This document shows positions 27,503 through 36,666 of a stretch of 42,358 nt of DNA, in pieces. A program made the position numbers and the translations under genes. The notes beneath the pieces are model-generated. The model was not told where the DNA came from. It searched no databases and saw nothing but the letters and a program-made list of their open reading frames with translations. How positions within the stretch are numbered: the first letter of the stretch is position 1; each line of letters starts with the position of its first letter. Source of the DNA: Chromatiales bacterium. Lineage in GTDB: Bacteria > Pseudomonadota > Gammaproteobacteria > Steroidobacterales > GCA-2729495. The stretch covers positions 1 to 42,358 of the forward strand of contig PBZD01000013.1 in the NCBI GenBank assembly GCA_002729875.1. The letters run 5' to 3'.

Positions 27503-28330
27503 ATGAATAACCCCATGAAAACAAGACGTTGGTTCTGCCACGCCATAGCCACGACAGCGCTACCATTGCTGCCCTCACTTGGCGAGGCTGCCCGGGTCCA
27601 CCGTACTCTGAACCTTGCTGCGCCCAAGGATGCACTGACGGCGATGATCAAAATGCGTGGCAGCCTGCTGGCCGAAGACGTGCCGCACTGGTATTACGGC
27701 ACTATCTATGCGGTTTTGCCGGGTCAGGCGCCCCTGCCGATGGTCAATTTTGAAGGTTCCGAAATTGACTACTACGAACGGCAAGCGGACGGCTCCTACC
27801 ATGGCTATGCCGCTACAGCGAGCTTCTTCCGCGATACCGTAACCGGCAAGCTGATCGAAACGTTTGACAACCCGATTACCGGGGAACGCAATACAGTACG
27901 TCCGAATACGATCTCGGTCAGAGCCCACTATATCTATACGATTAATGGCTATAAACGCTCCGATGATCCACGCCCGATTGACGCTGCCGCCAGCATTGCC
28001 GACCGACTGCACTGGCGGGAGATGAATGACGATATCTGGATGACGACACGACGAGCCTATCCGGAAGGTGTTGCAATGGGTGAACACCAACTCATCCGTG
28101 GGTCACTGGCAGAACTGCATGACCCGGACACGGTAAAGGTCTACACAACGGCAGCCCCGACCTTTATCGCACCCTGGTTGGGTTGGATGAATATGCGCGA
28201 CCACCCCGGTCATACCGTCTGGACCGGACCGGCAAAAAAACTTGACCGTGTCGAAGACTATCCGCGTGAATTGCTTGCTCTGATGGAAAAAAACTTCCCG
28301 GAAAAACTTACCGCAAAGCCACAATTGTGA
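27503..28330 (+). CDS. Exported DUF1838 family protein, copy 1
   Basis: A 275-residue protein of the DUF1838 family, whose function is not established. The N-terminus (MKTRRWFCHAIATTALPLLP, using the second Met) has a twin-arginine followed by a hydrophobic stretch and an Ala-rich cleavage region, so export, possibly by Tat, is likely. Family features shared with the second copy near 33600 are the DNPITGE / KNPWTGE motif, the W-x-x-Y or Y-Y-G segment, HQLI / DMHLY, the WLGWM / WLPWM block and the H-TVW / H-CVY block near the C-terminus. It converges on a PQQ quinoprotein gene with a 21-bp gap. The other DUF1838 gene also sits directly beside a PQQ quinoprotein, which suggests linked roles. 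Confidence 0.85.
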   Translation: MNNPMKTRRWFCHAIATTALPLLPSLGEAARVHRTLNLAAPKDALTAMIKMRGSLLAEDVPHWYYGTIYAVLPGQAPLPMVNFEGSEIDYYERQADGSYHGYAATASFFRDTVTGKLIETFDNPITGERNTVRPNTISVRAHYIYTINGYKRSDDPRPIDAAASIADRLHWREMNDDIWMTTRRAYPEGVAMGEHQLIRGSLAELHDPDTVKVYTTAAPTFIAPWLGWMNMRDHPGHTVWTGPAKKLDRVEDYPRELLALMEKNFPEKLTAKPQL

Positions 28331-28351
28331 CTTAACAACGGAATGTGGCTG

Positions 28352-30343
28352 TTACTGCGCCTCAGGCAGGGCATAGGCCAACAGGTAATCATTCACACCG
28401 TGAGCGTAATACCAGCTGTGCCCACCTGCCGCGATCACGACAAATTGCCTGCCGCCGGCCTCGTAGGTCATGGGTGTCGCCATCGCTGAGGTCGGCATTA
28501 TGTCCTGCCAGAGTTCCTCACCGGTGTCGATATCGAACGCACGAAACCGCGAGTCAGCCGTCGCACCGATGAAGATCAGGCTACCGGCGGTGACGATCGG
28601 ACCACCGGCCGACGGCACGCCCCAATTCAGCGGAGGGATTATGGGTACGGGGATCGGTAACATCTTGTCCAGCACGCCGAAGGGAACCTTCCATTTGATT
28701 TCGCCGACCGACATATCCACCGCCACGAGCTGGTTCCACGGCGGTGCCGTGCATGGCGAGGGAATAAACGGCGACATCAGCGGCCCCTGTTCGACCGCGT
28801 ACGGCGTACCGCCGATATAGCCCGGCACCTGCATCGGCGCACCGGCCTGTGGCAACTTCGCTGTTTCCGGATTGACCTCCTCGTTCGGTACCAACCGGAA
28901 GAAATAAGGGATCTGCGACACCGGCGTGATCAGCATGTTGCGTTGCGGATCAAAGGCGCCGCCACCCCAGTTGCTGCCGCCGCCGACCTGCGGATACATG
29001 ATCGTGCCCTGGGTCGTCGGGGGTTCATACATCGGCCCCCAGCGCAGCGCCTCGATCTTCTTGCGGCATAAAGAACGATCAAACGCCGTGAATCCCCATG
29101 CATCGTCCGGCGTAATGCCCATCCGGACGAGCGGCGGGGGCTTGACCGTAAACGGCTGGGTCGGTGACAACTGCTCCCCGGGAATGCCGTCGGTCGATAC
29201 AGGCCGCTCCTCGATCGGAAACAGCGGTTCACCCGTTTCACGATGAAACGTAAACGCCATGGCGGATTTGCTCAGTTGGATGACGGCCGGAATCAATTCG
29301 CCGTCACGACGTATATCGGCAACAATCGGTGGCGACGCCATGTCACGATCCCAAACATCGTGATGCACGATCTGGAAATGCCAGACCACTTTGCCGGTCG
29401 AACCACGCAGAGCGACAATCGAATTAGCATAGCGATTGTCACCGGGACGATGCACGCCCCAGAAATTTGGCGCCGGACTCGCCGTCGGCAGGAACAACAA
29501 GTCCCGCTCACTGTCGGTCGACATGATCGTCCAGACATTCGCGCCACCAACATTCTGTGGTGTCGCATCGAGCCCCTTGGCGGCGACGCGCACAAGCGGA
29601 TCAAACGTCCAACGCAGTTCCCCGTTTCGTGCATCAAAACCGCGGATGGCACCATTAACCGAGTTTGCGCTCTTGAATTTGTTCGCGGTCGTCGTAACGA
29701 CGACCACGCCGTTGATCACGGCCGCCGGAGACAGTAACTGCGTACCGATGACGCCTTCTGCCGGTTCCATCTCCTCAATGAACGGGCGAACGTCGACGAC
29801 TCCGCCGGCGCCGAACCCGGGACATAACTTCCCGTCACGCGCATCGATCGCCAACAGGCTCAGATCCGGGAGCGGCAGGAACAGCCTGGTCGCGCAACTT
29901 GCATCCACTGCAGCCTCGGGATCGCGCCACTGACTCAGCCCCCGGCATTTAAACCGGCCTGCATAAGGCACCTTCCTGAACTTGGGTTCGAACACCCAGC
30001 GTTCCACACCGGTTTGTGGCTCCAGCGCAATAACCTTGGTAAAAGGTGTGCAGACAATCAGATGACCGCCCGCTTCCTCGGGTAATAATATTGGTGTCGC
30101 CTGGAAATCGATAAACATCTTAAGCTTCGGATTCTCTTCGACCGCACCGGTGCGATAAGTCCAGGCAAGCTCGAGGTCACCGACATTATTGCGGTTGATT
30201 TGATCCAGCGCAGAAAAGCGACCGCCACCCTCATCACCACCATAATGCATCCAGGTTTGTGCCACCGCATTCGAAACAGCAAGCAGCAGCACAATATAAA
30301 CGAGCGGAAACGAAAGAACTCGATTTAACCAAAACATAAACAT
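28352..30343 (-). CDS. Soluble periplasmic PQQ-dependent dehydrogenase, copy 1
   Basis: A ~663-residue eight-bladed propeller quinoprotein of the membrane glucose dehydrogenase-like group. Family segments are NNVGDLELAWTYRTGA, TPILLPE, GDNRYANSIVALRGSTGKVVWHFQ, VHHDVWDRD (putative catalytic Asp) and the Lys of IQLSKSAM facing PQQ. It ends AMATPMTY..GRQFVVIAAGG, as the family does. The five-helix membrane anchor of E. coli glucose dehydrogenase is missing; instead one signal sequence (FPLVYIVLLLAVSNAVAQ) precedes the propeller. No CxxCH heme site is present, so electrons must pass to a separate acceptor. I prefer ATG 30343 (GGGAT upstream) over a TTG at 30367. The substrate, probably an alcohol or sugar, is unknown. 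It closely resembles the enzyme at 31429. Confidence 0.92.
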   Translation of the reverse strand: MFMFWLNRVLSFPLVYIVLLLAVSNAVAQTWMHYGGDEGGGRFSALDQINRNNVGDLELAWTYRTGAVEENPKLKMFIDFQATPILLPEEAGGHLIVCTPFTKVIALEPQTGVERWVFEPKFRKVPYAGRFKCRGLSQWRDPEAAVDASCATRLFLPLPDLSLLAIDARDGKLCPGFGAGGVVDVRPFIEEMEPAEGVIGTQLLSPAAVINGVVVVTTTANKFKSANSVNGAIRGFDARNGELRWTFDPLVRVAAKGLDATPQNVGGANVWTIMSTDSERDLLFLPTASPAPNFWGVHRPGDNRYANSIVALRGSTGKVVWHFQIVHHDVWDRDMASPPIVADIRRDGELIPAVIQLSKSAMAFTFHRETGEPLFPIEERPVSTDGIPGEQLSPTQPFTVKPPPLVRMGITPDDAWGFTAFDRSLCRKKIEALRWGPMYEPPTTQGTIMYPQVGGGSNWGGGAFDPQRNMLITPVSQIPYFFRLVPNEEVNPETAKLPQAGAPMQVPGYIGGTPYAVEQGPLMSPFIPSPCTAPPWNQLVAVDMSVGEIKWKVPFGVLDKMLPIPVPIIPPLNWGVPSAGGPIVTAGSLIFIGATADSRFRAFDIDTGEELWQDIMPTSAMATPMTYEAGGRQFVVIAAGGHSWYYAHGVNDYLLAYALPEAQ

Positions 30344-30766
30344 CAGATCCCAATTAAAGCAGATCAAACAGTAGCAAAACGACCAAAATTCGCCAATCCC
30401 GACTATATCTGTTACTTGGCGGACCCAGTCTAAAGCAGAAAATACTTTGTTTTAAAAGGTTTTTTTAGTCATCAGCAACGATTACACCAACTAACCGAAG
30501 ATTGGACATTGCACCACATAAAGCCCGAAAGGGCTGCGCAGACAGGCCGGTGAAGTTGACCCCCATTGTAGTGGTCGTATACTCCAACACGTATAAGGGC
30601 TTCACCGATCTGGGCATGGTGCTGCCCTAGGCTATTGAAATACAATAATGCCAGGCCGCGACAAGGGATATGCGGCGAGAATTGCGCCCCAGAATTATGG
30701 TGACCGTCCGGACTTCCGCCTGTAGTCAGGCGAATAAAGACCGGAGAATATGAAGGAGACTCTTCG
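30344..30766. other. Intergenic region with short hairpins upstream of the outer-membrane protein gene
   Basis: These 423 bp separate a leftward quinoprotein gene from the rightward outer-membrane protein gene. They contain a perfect AGCCC-GAAA-GGGCT hairpin (30522-30535), an 8-bp inverted repeat CGGTGAAG/CTTCACCG (30548-30555 and 30600-30607) and a perfect CGCCTG-tagt-CAGGCG hairpin (30717-30732). The last sits 34 bp before the start codon, upstream of a strong AAGGAG, and would fold in the leader mRNA. None is followed by a T run, so these are not simple terminators. A leader RNA or regulator site is possible but unproven. I find no protein-coding gene here. Confidence 0.4.
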
Positions 30767-31330
30767 ATGAAACGAATGATAACGACAGTAGCATTGCTGC
30801 TGCTGGTTGGCGTGGCCATGGCTGAAGACGAGCCGAAATTTTTTGTTGGTACAGCTGCGACTTTTTCTGACTATAAAGGTGATCCCAGCTATCCCATCGA
30901 TGACTCCGGGCTCGGCATTCAGATTTATGCTCAGGCCCGTGCCAATTCCTGGTTTGCCATTGAAGGCGGTTATTTCAGCACCGGTGAGTTCACACGAGAC
31001 ATAGACCCCGGTAATAACGGGACGGTTGATATCTCATTAACCGGCTTCAATATTGCTGCTGTTGGGTTTCTGCCGATCTTTCCAGATGCCGAGAACGACC
31101 TGGATCTTTTCGGCAAACTTGGTTTATATGATTTTGATATTGACCGAACCTTCCAGGAAGGCAATTCCCAGATACCGAGTTCATTAGGCCATTCGACGGG
31201 TTTATATGCCGGGGTCGGCATCGTACTCAATATCAGCAGCAACATCGGAATCCGCACCGAAGCCTTATACTATGATGTTGATAATGCTGATCTGTGGGCA
31301 CTGAACATGGGTGTCCAGATCGGATTCTGA
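30767..31330 (+). CDS. Small outer-membrane beta-barrel protein
   Basis: A 187-residue protein with a clear signal peptide (MKRMITTVALLLLVGVAMA, cleaved before EDEP) and alternating hydrophobic strands ending in a C-terminal Phe (GVQIGF), the outer-membrane insertion signature. Size and pattern (FFVGTAATFSDY, WFAIEGGYF, GLYAGVGIVLNI, IRTEALYY) fit the eight-stranded OmpA-like or OMP_b-brl group. The start is well supported by AAGGAGA 8 bp upstream. It lies between the two quinoprotein genes, which are themselves periplasmic, and may help substrate entry or be an unrelated surface protein. No ligand can be deduced. Confidence 0.85.
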   Translation: MKRMITTVALLLLVGVAMAEDEPKFFVGTAATFSDYKGDPSYPIDDSGLGIQIYAQARANSWFAIEGGYFSTGEFTRDIDPGNNGTVDISLTGFNIAAVGFLPIFPDAENDLDLFGKLGLYDFDIDRTFQEGNSQIPSSLGHSTGLYAGVGIVLNISSNIGIRTEALYYDVDNADLWALNMGVQIGF

Positions 31331-31428
31331 TCTGCTTTTGTTGAGCGCGGGCATATCTGACAGCTACCGAACCCGCTGACATCAAACCGAGCACGCAAAG
31401 TTCTTGGCGACAGGCGGTCGGTTCTTTT

Positions 31429-33423
31429 ATGCCGTACCGAATCACAATCTGGTTGTGGCTGGTTAGCACACTTTTTTCCGGATCATCAGGACATGCATCG
31501 GACTGGCTGTACTATGGCGGCACCCAGGGCGGCACGCATCATTCTTCTCTGCAACAGATCAGCCGCGACAATGTTGGTGACCTGGAACTGGCCTGGTCTT
31601 ATCGCACCGGGGCGCTGAAGCGGCACCCCGAGATCAGTCCCAAAGGCGCAGCGAGCTTCCATGTCACACCGATCCTGCTGCCTGAGCAAGCCGGTCAATC
31701 ACTGGTATTCTGCACTCCGTTCAATCGTATCATTGCGCTAGACCCCACCAACGGTGATGAACGATGGACATTTACACCCGATATCGAATTTCCCGCCTTC
31801 GGCAGCCGCTTTAATTGCCGCGGCATTGCTTACTGGCAAGATACAGGCGCGGCAGATATTGCCTGCAAACATCGTCTGTTCATGAGCACCTTCGACCTGC
31901 AGGTCTACGCAGTCGATACAAAGACCGGCAAGACCTGTGAGAATTTTGGCGCCAACGGCGCGGTCGATGTCTGGCACCTGGTCGAGGCCGAAGCGGAGGA
32001 AAAGGCAAAATTAACCGGCAGACCGGCGGATCTGCGTCCCGGCGACATACAGTTCTCGGCTCCCCCGGCGGTGGTCGGTGATGTCGTCGTCGTCGGCAAC
32101 TCGAATAACACGAAATCAAAACGTATCGACGGGCCGAACGGCGTTGTGCGGGGTTTCGATGCACGCACCGGCGAACTTGTATGGTCATTCGACCCGGTTC
32201 CCCGTAATCCGGATGATCCACAAGCACAGAACTGGACCGCGGAGGCTCTGGGTTTTACCGGTGCGGCAAATGCCTGGAGCATCCTGTCGGTCGATGAACA
32301 ACGCGATCTCGTGTTCCTGCCAACCGCAAGCGCATCACCGGATTACAATGGGGAGAAGCGTCCCGGCGACAACCGCTATGCAAATTCGGTTGTCGCGCTG
32401 CATGGTTCGACCGGCGAAGTCGCCTGGCATTATCAGATCGTGCACCACGATGTCTGGGATCTGGACATACCTGCACAACCGATCCTGACCGAACTGCGCA
32501 AGGACGGCATCGACATCCCGGTTGTCGTGCAACTGACCAAGCAGGGCATGACCTTCATTCTGCATCGTGAAACCGGCGTACCGATTTTTGACATCGAGGA
32601 ACGGCTCGTACCACAGAACGGCATTCCGGGCGACCAACTGTCACCGACCCAGCCCTATCCGACGTTCCCACCGCCGCTGGTGCCGATGGAATTATCCGCC
32701 GCCGACGCATGGGGGTTCACAATCCTGGACCACGGTTATTGCCGGGACTGGCTTGAGCGCAGCCGGACCGATCATTTCTATGCGCCACCGTCCCCCGAGG
32801 GTACGGCCAATTTTCCCGGTATGAGCGTCAACAACTGGGGCGGCGGCGCGATTACGCCGAACGACCTGATGATCGTACCGATCAATCGCGCCGGCATCGT
32901 GCGCACCCTGAAGTCGATTCACGATATCGAACCGGAGCTACTAAACCAGCCGATGGCCGGCCTGATGGGTACGCTCGGCCACCTCAAGGGCTCGGACTAT
33001 GCGCAAAGTCTCGTCCCCTTGCTGTCAAAGATGATGTCCCCCTGCACGGCTCCGCCCTGGGGCGAACTCGCGGCGATCGACCTGCGTACCGGCAAGACGC
33101 GCTGGCGCCAGCCCCTCGGCCTGCTCGACAAGCTGATCCCGCTGCCGATCCCATTGAACTGGGGCACACCAAATTCGGGCGGGCCGATCTCGACCGCCGG
33201 CGGACTCGTCTTCATCGGCGCAACCGCCGATGAACGTTTCCGCGCTTTTGACATCGACACCGGCGAACAACTCTGGGAGACGATGACGCCCACAGCTGCA
33301 ATGGCAACCCCGATGACCTACGAAGTCGATGGCAAGCAATACGTTGTCATTGCTGCCGGCGGGCATATGTGGCTGTACGGCATGAAAACAGGCGATTACC
33401 TGGTCGCCTATGCCCTGCCCTGA
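31429..33423 (+). CDS. Soluble periplasmic PQQ-dependent dehydrogenase, copy 2
   Basis: A 664-residue quinoprotein, paralogous to the one at 28352: matching blocks include NVGDLELAWSYRTGA, GDNRYANSVVALHGSTGEVAWHYQ, VHHDVWDLD (putative catalytic Asp), Lys in VQLTKQGM, the Cys-containing CRGIAYW and the end block FRAFDIDTGEQLWETM, then AMATPMTY. It has an N-terminal signal peptide (WLWLVSTLFSGSSGHAS) and no membrane anchor or CxxCH heme motif. PQQ would have to come from elsewhere in the genome, since no pqq genes are in the window. The ATG is preceded only by a weak ribosome site. The second DUF1838 gene follows in the same direction 176 bp downstream. The substrate cannot be told; an alcohol or aldose is the family norm. 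Confidence 0.92.
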   Translation: MPYRITIWLWLVSTLFSGSSGHASDWLYYGGTQGGTHHSSLQQISRDNVGDLELAWSYRTGALKRHPEISPKGAASFHVTPILLPEQAGQSLVFCTPFNRIIALDPTNGDERWTFTPDIEFPAFGSRFNCRGIAYWQDTGAADIACKHRLFMSTFDLQVYAVDTKTGKTCENFGANGAVDVWHLVEAEAEEKAKLTGRPADLRPGDIQFSAPPAVVGDVVVVGNSNNTKSKRIDGPNGVVRGFDARTGELVWSFDPVPRNPDDPQAQNWTAEALGFTGAANAWSILSVDEQRDLVFLPTASASPDYNGEKRPGDNRYANSVVALHGSTGEVAWHYQIVHHDVWDLDIPAQPILTELRKDGIDIPVVVQLTKQGMTFILHRETGVPIFDIEERLVPQNGIPGDQLSPTQPYPTFPPPLVPMELSAADAWGFTILDHGYCRDWLERSRTDHFYAPPSPEGTANFPGMSVNNWGGGAITPNDLMIVPINRAGIVRTLKSIHDIEPELLNQPMAGLMGTLGHLKGSDYAQSLVPLLSKMMSPCTAPPWGELAAIDLRTGKTRWRQPLGLLDKLIPLPIPLNWGTPNSGGPISTAGGLVFIGATADERFRAFDIDTGEQLWETMTPTAAMATPMTYEVDGKQYVVIAAGGHMWLYGMKTGDYLVAYALP

Positions 33424-33599
33424 TCACGTTTCCGGCTGATCATCCCTCGGACCACCTATCGAACGCGGACGTGAGCAATCCGTCTGCCATATCCAGAGCC
33501 CCCGAACATCGGCTACACTCTGCGACCCAACTTATTGCAGACGATGCACAAAATAATAATTGTCTCGGGAATTGTAAGAATCTCAAAGGAAAACCAAGA

Positions 33600-34487
33600 A
33601 TGGCTAGCAAATTCGAAACCACCATTGATTTTAAGAATCCGCTCTGGAACCGCGACACCTGGGCGCGGATACAGGGTGATGTGAACCCCGAGAACGAACG
33701 CTTTGGCTATGCCGCCGGCGACGTACTCGGCATTAAACCCGGCGAGGCCGCCAAGCCTTTATGTGGTTATGAAGTCTTTCTTTCCACCAGGCTGATCCCG
33801 CAGGACGACGGCAATTATCGTCGCCTGAATAAAGAAGTGATTTTCTATACGGATCTGAATCCGGATCCGGGCAGCCGGCGCATGATCGATTCATGGAAAA
33901 ACCCGTGGACCGGTGAAGAGGTCGAAGTCGTTCATGTCGCCAACGATCCGTTCAACTATACGATCAGCGATAAACTGATTCTTGCGCCCGAAGATTTTCC
34001 GACCGACGGCTCCGCACCGAAACCGCGAGTATTCCCTTTGCTGTTTCCATGGCGTCGCGTCGGCGACAAATTGCTGCTCGCCACCGACATGCACCTGTAT
34101 TACCCCAATTCGCTGCAACCGGACAAGTGGCCGCGTGAATCCAGCGGCAAGATGGCACAGGTATCCGAGATGATGCGTTACTGGATTGATGCCGCAGACG
34201 TAGAAAACCCGGACATGACCTCGATTCCGTATTACGGTAGCTGGAGTCGCATTACGCCGTGGCTGCCATGGATGCTAATGGGCCAGGATCCCGGCCATTG
34301 CGTGTATATCGGCCCGATGAGCGGCGGTGACAGCAATAGCAAGGAACATATCCCGCAGTTTGTTCAGGACTTTTCCAACGAACGTTACCCGGGAATGCTG
34401 TCGGCGCCCACCGAGGACTACGGTCCGAGTATTTCCAGTCTCGAGCACTATGCGAAGAATCAGTCGCCCGCCCCGGCCAAGGACTGA
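33600..34487 (+). CDS. DUF1838 family protein, copy 2
   Basis: A 295-residue DUF1838 protein of unknown function. The start is set at ATG 33600 because AAAGGA is upstream and the sequence before it does not resemble the family; the open frame reaches back to 33369 by chance. Shared family features with copy 1 are KNPWTGE, FPLLFPWRRV, DMHLYYPNSL, YYGSWSRITPWLPWMLMGQDPGHCVY and the acidic C-terminus. Unlike copy 1 it has no signal peptide, so one paralog seems cytoplasmic and the other exported. It is followed after 24 bp by an MFS carrier, and preceded by a quinoprotein gene in the same direction. Confidence 0.85.
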   Translation: MASKFETTIDFKNPLWNRDTWARIQGDVNPENERFGYAAGDVLGIKPGEAAKPLCGYEVFLSTRLIPQDDGNYRRLNKEVIFYTDLNPDPGSRRMIDSWKNPWTGEEVEVVHVANDPFNYTISDKLILAPEDFPTDGSAPKPRVFPLLFPWRRVGDKLLLATDMHLYYPNSLQPDKWPRESSGKMAQVSEMMRYWIDAADVENPDMTSIPYYGSWSRITPWLPWMLMGQDPGHCVYIGPMSGGDSNSKEHIPQFVQDFSNERYPGMLSAPTEDYGPSISSLEHYAKNQSPAPAKD

Positions 34488-34511
34488 TGCTCTGCTGCTG
34501 AAGAAGGCAGT

Positions 34512-35879
34512 TTGAATCACGACAACAATCAGTCGAGTCGCGGGGAAGAAGCCTTCCCCGCTTCAGGCTATGCCTGGTATGTAGCCGTCATCCTGACGCT
34601 CGCCCACATTGTCTCTTTCCTGGATCGCCAGGTTCTTGCAATGCTGGTCGAACCGATCAAACACGACCTTGAGATCAACGATACCCAGATGAGCCTGCTG
34701 CTCGGTCTCGCATTCGCGATTTTCTATACCTTCATGGCGATTCCGATCGGCCGACTCGCCGACCGCAGGAACCGCCGTACGATCATCGCCGTCGGCATCA
34801 CGGCATGGTGTGCGATGACGGCAATGTGCGGTCTGGCGCGCAACTACTGGCAATTGTTCCTGGCACGTGTCGGCGTCGGTGTTGGCGAAGCAACCCTGAC
34901 GCCCAGCGCACTGTCGATGCTCAGCGATTATTTTCCGCGCAATAAACTCGGTGCGGCAATCGGGTTCTATAACATGGGCGTGTCGGTCGGCGCCGGCATC
35001 GCGTTTATCGTCGGCGGCCAGATCATCGGTTTCGTAACCAATTCACCACCGATCACACTGCCTTTTATTGGCGAACTGTACGCCTGGCAAACCGTATTCC
35101 TGCTCGTCGGCCTGCCCGGACTCGTCATCGCGGCGCTGATGACGACGGTGCGCGAACCGCAACGACAAGGAAAAATTACGCTCGCAGATTCGACAAAGCA
35201 GGCAGACAATCAGATCTCTCTGGGCGAGGCATTCCGTTTCTTCAGAACACGCGGCAAAACTTACGGCGGCCTCGCATTGACGGTCTCCGGGTCGACGATA
35301 CTCGGCTACGGTTTCCTGTCATGGCTGACATCGATGTACCTGCGCACCTGGGACTGGAGCGTGCCGCAAATCACCGGCGGTATCGGCATCGTGCTGTTGA
35401 TCGCCGGACCGATTGGTGTCAACGGCGCCGGCTGGCTTGCCGACCACTGGTTCAAACAGGGCAAAAAGGATGCGCACCTGCGCGTCATGCTGATCAGCGC
35501 CCCCATCATGCTGATTTTCTCGACTGCGCTACCGCTGATGCCGACACCGGAACTGGCGTTATTGATGCTCGGACCGCATATCATCGGCGCTGCGGGCATC
35601 ACGGCTGCCGGCGGCGCGGCGCTGATGCTGGTGACGCCAAACCAGTTGCGCGGGCAGGCTACCGCCATGTATTACTTCATTATCAGCCTCGCGGGCCTGA
35701 CGCTCGGCCCGACCAGCGTCGCCCTGTTTACCGATTACGTATTCCGCGACGAGGCTGCGCTGCGCTATTCGATGGCGATTATCGGCTTTTGCGCACCGCT
35801 GTTGTCAGTTATCTGTGCATTCGTCATGCGCCGGTCTTATCGCCGCAGTATCGACGAATCGGAAACCTGGCAGCACTGA
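34512..35879 (+). CDS. MFS transporter, spinster-like
   Basis: A 455-residue, 12-helix major facilitator protein. The diagnostic opening FLDRQVLAMLVEPIKHDLEINDTQMSLL, with the loop-2 motif GRLADRRNRRTII, and the ARVGVGVGEATLTPSALSMLSDYFP block are typical of the spinster-like group (lipid or organic-anion carriers) in proteobacterial catabolic clusters. The start appears to be TTG at 34512, with AAGAAGG upstream; the next in-frame Met lies inside the first helix. It sits 24 bp after the DUF1838 gene and 20 bp before the quinone reductase gene, so the three probably share a transcript. The cargo is unknown. Confidence 0.88.
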   Translation: MNHDNNQSSRGEEAFPASGYAWYVAVILTLAHIVSFLDRQVLAMLVEPIKHDLEINDTQMSLLLGLAFAIFYTFMAIPIGRLADRRNRRTIIAVGITAWCAMTAMCGLARNYWQLFLARVGVGVGEATLTPSALSMLSDYFPRNKLGAAIGFYNMGVSVGAGIAFIVGGQIIGFVTNSPPITLPFIGELYAWQTVFLLVGLPGLVIAALMTTVREPQRQGKITLADSTKQADNQISLGEAFRFFRTRGKTYGGLALTVSGSTILGYGFLSWLTSMYLRTWDWSVPQITGGIGIVLLIAGPIGVNGAGWLADHWFKQGKKDAHLRVMLISAPIMLIFSTALPLMPTPELALLMLGPHIIGAAGITAAGGAALMLVTPNQLRGQATAMYYFIISLAGLTLGPTSVALFTDYVFRDEAALRYSMAIIGFCAPLLSVICAFVMRRSYRRSIDESETWQH

Positions 35880-35899
35880 TTTACGATAATTCGATTCTT

Positions 35900-36655
35900 A
35901 TGAAAGTACTAATCGTTTACGCCCATCCCGAACCGCAGTCGTTTGGCGGCGCGCTGCTCTCGACAGCCGTCGATGTGCTCAGCGATGCCGGTCATACCGT
36001 TGTCGTCTCGGACCTGTATGCCAAAAAATTCAGCGCGATGGCCGGTCCAGACGATTTTACGGATCGCCTCGATGCAGACCACCTGAACATGGGTGCTGAA
36101 CAGGAACATGCCGCCACGGAAAAAAGCTTTTCAAGCGAGATTCAGGGCGAAATCGAGCGATTATTCGCTGCCGACCTGTTGCTCATGCAATTTCCACTCT
36201 GGTGGTATTCGGTTCCGGCCATCATGAAGGGCTGGATCGACCGGGTTTTTGCCTATGGGGTCACTTATGATTTTGGCCGCACCTGGGATCGCGGCATTAT
36301 GCAGGGCAAACGGGCGATGCTGAGCTTTACGACCGGCGCACCGGAATCAACCTTTGCACCCGATGGGCGCAACGGTGATCTTGAACGCGTGCTCTGGCCG
36401 CTGCATGCCGGGGTTTTCGCTGTTTGTGGATTTAATGTCCTGCAGCCATTCGTCGGCTGGGCGCCGGCCTGGGTGGGCGATGAAGGTCGGCAGGCAATTA
36501 TTGCGCAATACACTGAACGGCTGCGCACGCTCGAAAGCGATGCACCCCTGTTCTTTCACCCGCATGCTGATTACGACGAGCAATCACGTCTTCGCCCGGA
36601 GACCGAACCAGGCACCCCTGGTCAGCACCGCGGTACCCGCAGACACTTGCGTTAA
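35900..36655 (+). CDS. NQO1-like NAD(P)H:quinone oxidoreductase
   Basis: A 251-residue flavoprotein of the flavodoxin_2 family. It starts KVLIVYAHPEPQSFGGAL, the FAD-phosphate loop, and holds LLMQFPLWWYSVPAIMKGWIDRVFAYG, the classic NQO1/MdaB segment, followed by GKRAMLSFTTGAPE. These enzymes reduce quinones by two electrons with NAD(P)H. The C-terminus carries a short charged tail (about 30 residues) beyond the usual family end. The frame is open far upstream into the MFS gene, but the ATG at 35900 fits the family start exactly. There is no clear ribosome site; it follows the MFS gene by 20 bp. Its stop lies 11 bp from that of the opposite-strand peptidase-like gene. Confidence 0.9.
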   Translation: MKVLIVYAHPEPQSFGGALLSTAVDVLSDAGHTVVVSDLYAKKFSAMAGPDDFTDRLDADHLNMGAEQEHAATEKSFSSEIQGEIERLFAADLLLMQFPLWWYSVPAIMKGWIDRVFAYGVTYDFGRTWDRGIMQGKRAMLSFTTGAPESTFAPDGRNGDLERVLWPLHAGVFAVCGFNVLQPFVGWAPAWVGDEGRQAIIAQYTERLRTLESDAPLFFHPHADYDEQSRLRPETEPGTPGQHRGTRRHLR

Positions 36656-36666
36656 AACACTGATAA

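Noticed and set aside
33369..33599. In-frame upstream extension of the second DUF1838 gene
   Set aside because: It overlaps the end of the quinoprotein gene and does not resemble the family; ATG 33600 has a ribosome site and a typical start.
35321..35899. In-frame upstream extension of the quinone reductase gene
   Set aside because: The extension overlaps the MFS gene and reads as an Arg- and Ala-rich nonsense translation; the family starts at the ATG at 35900.
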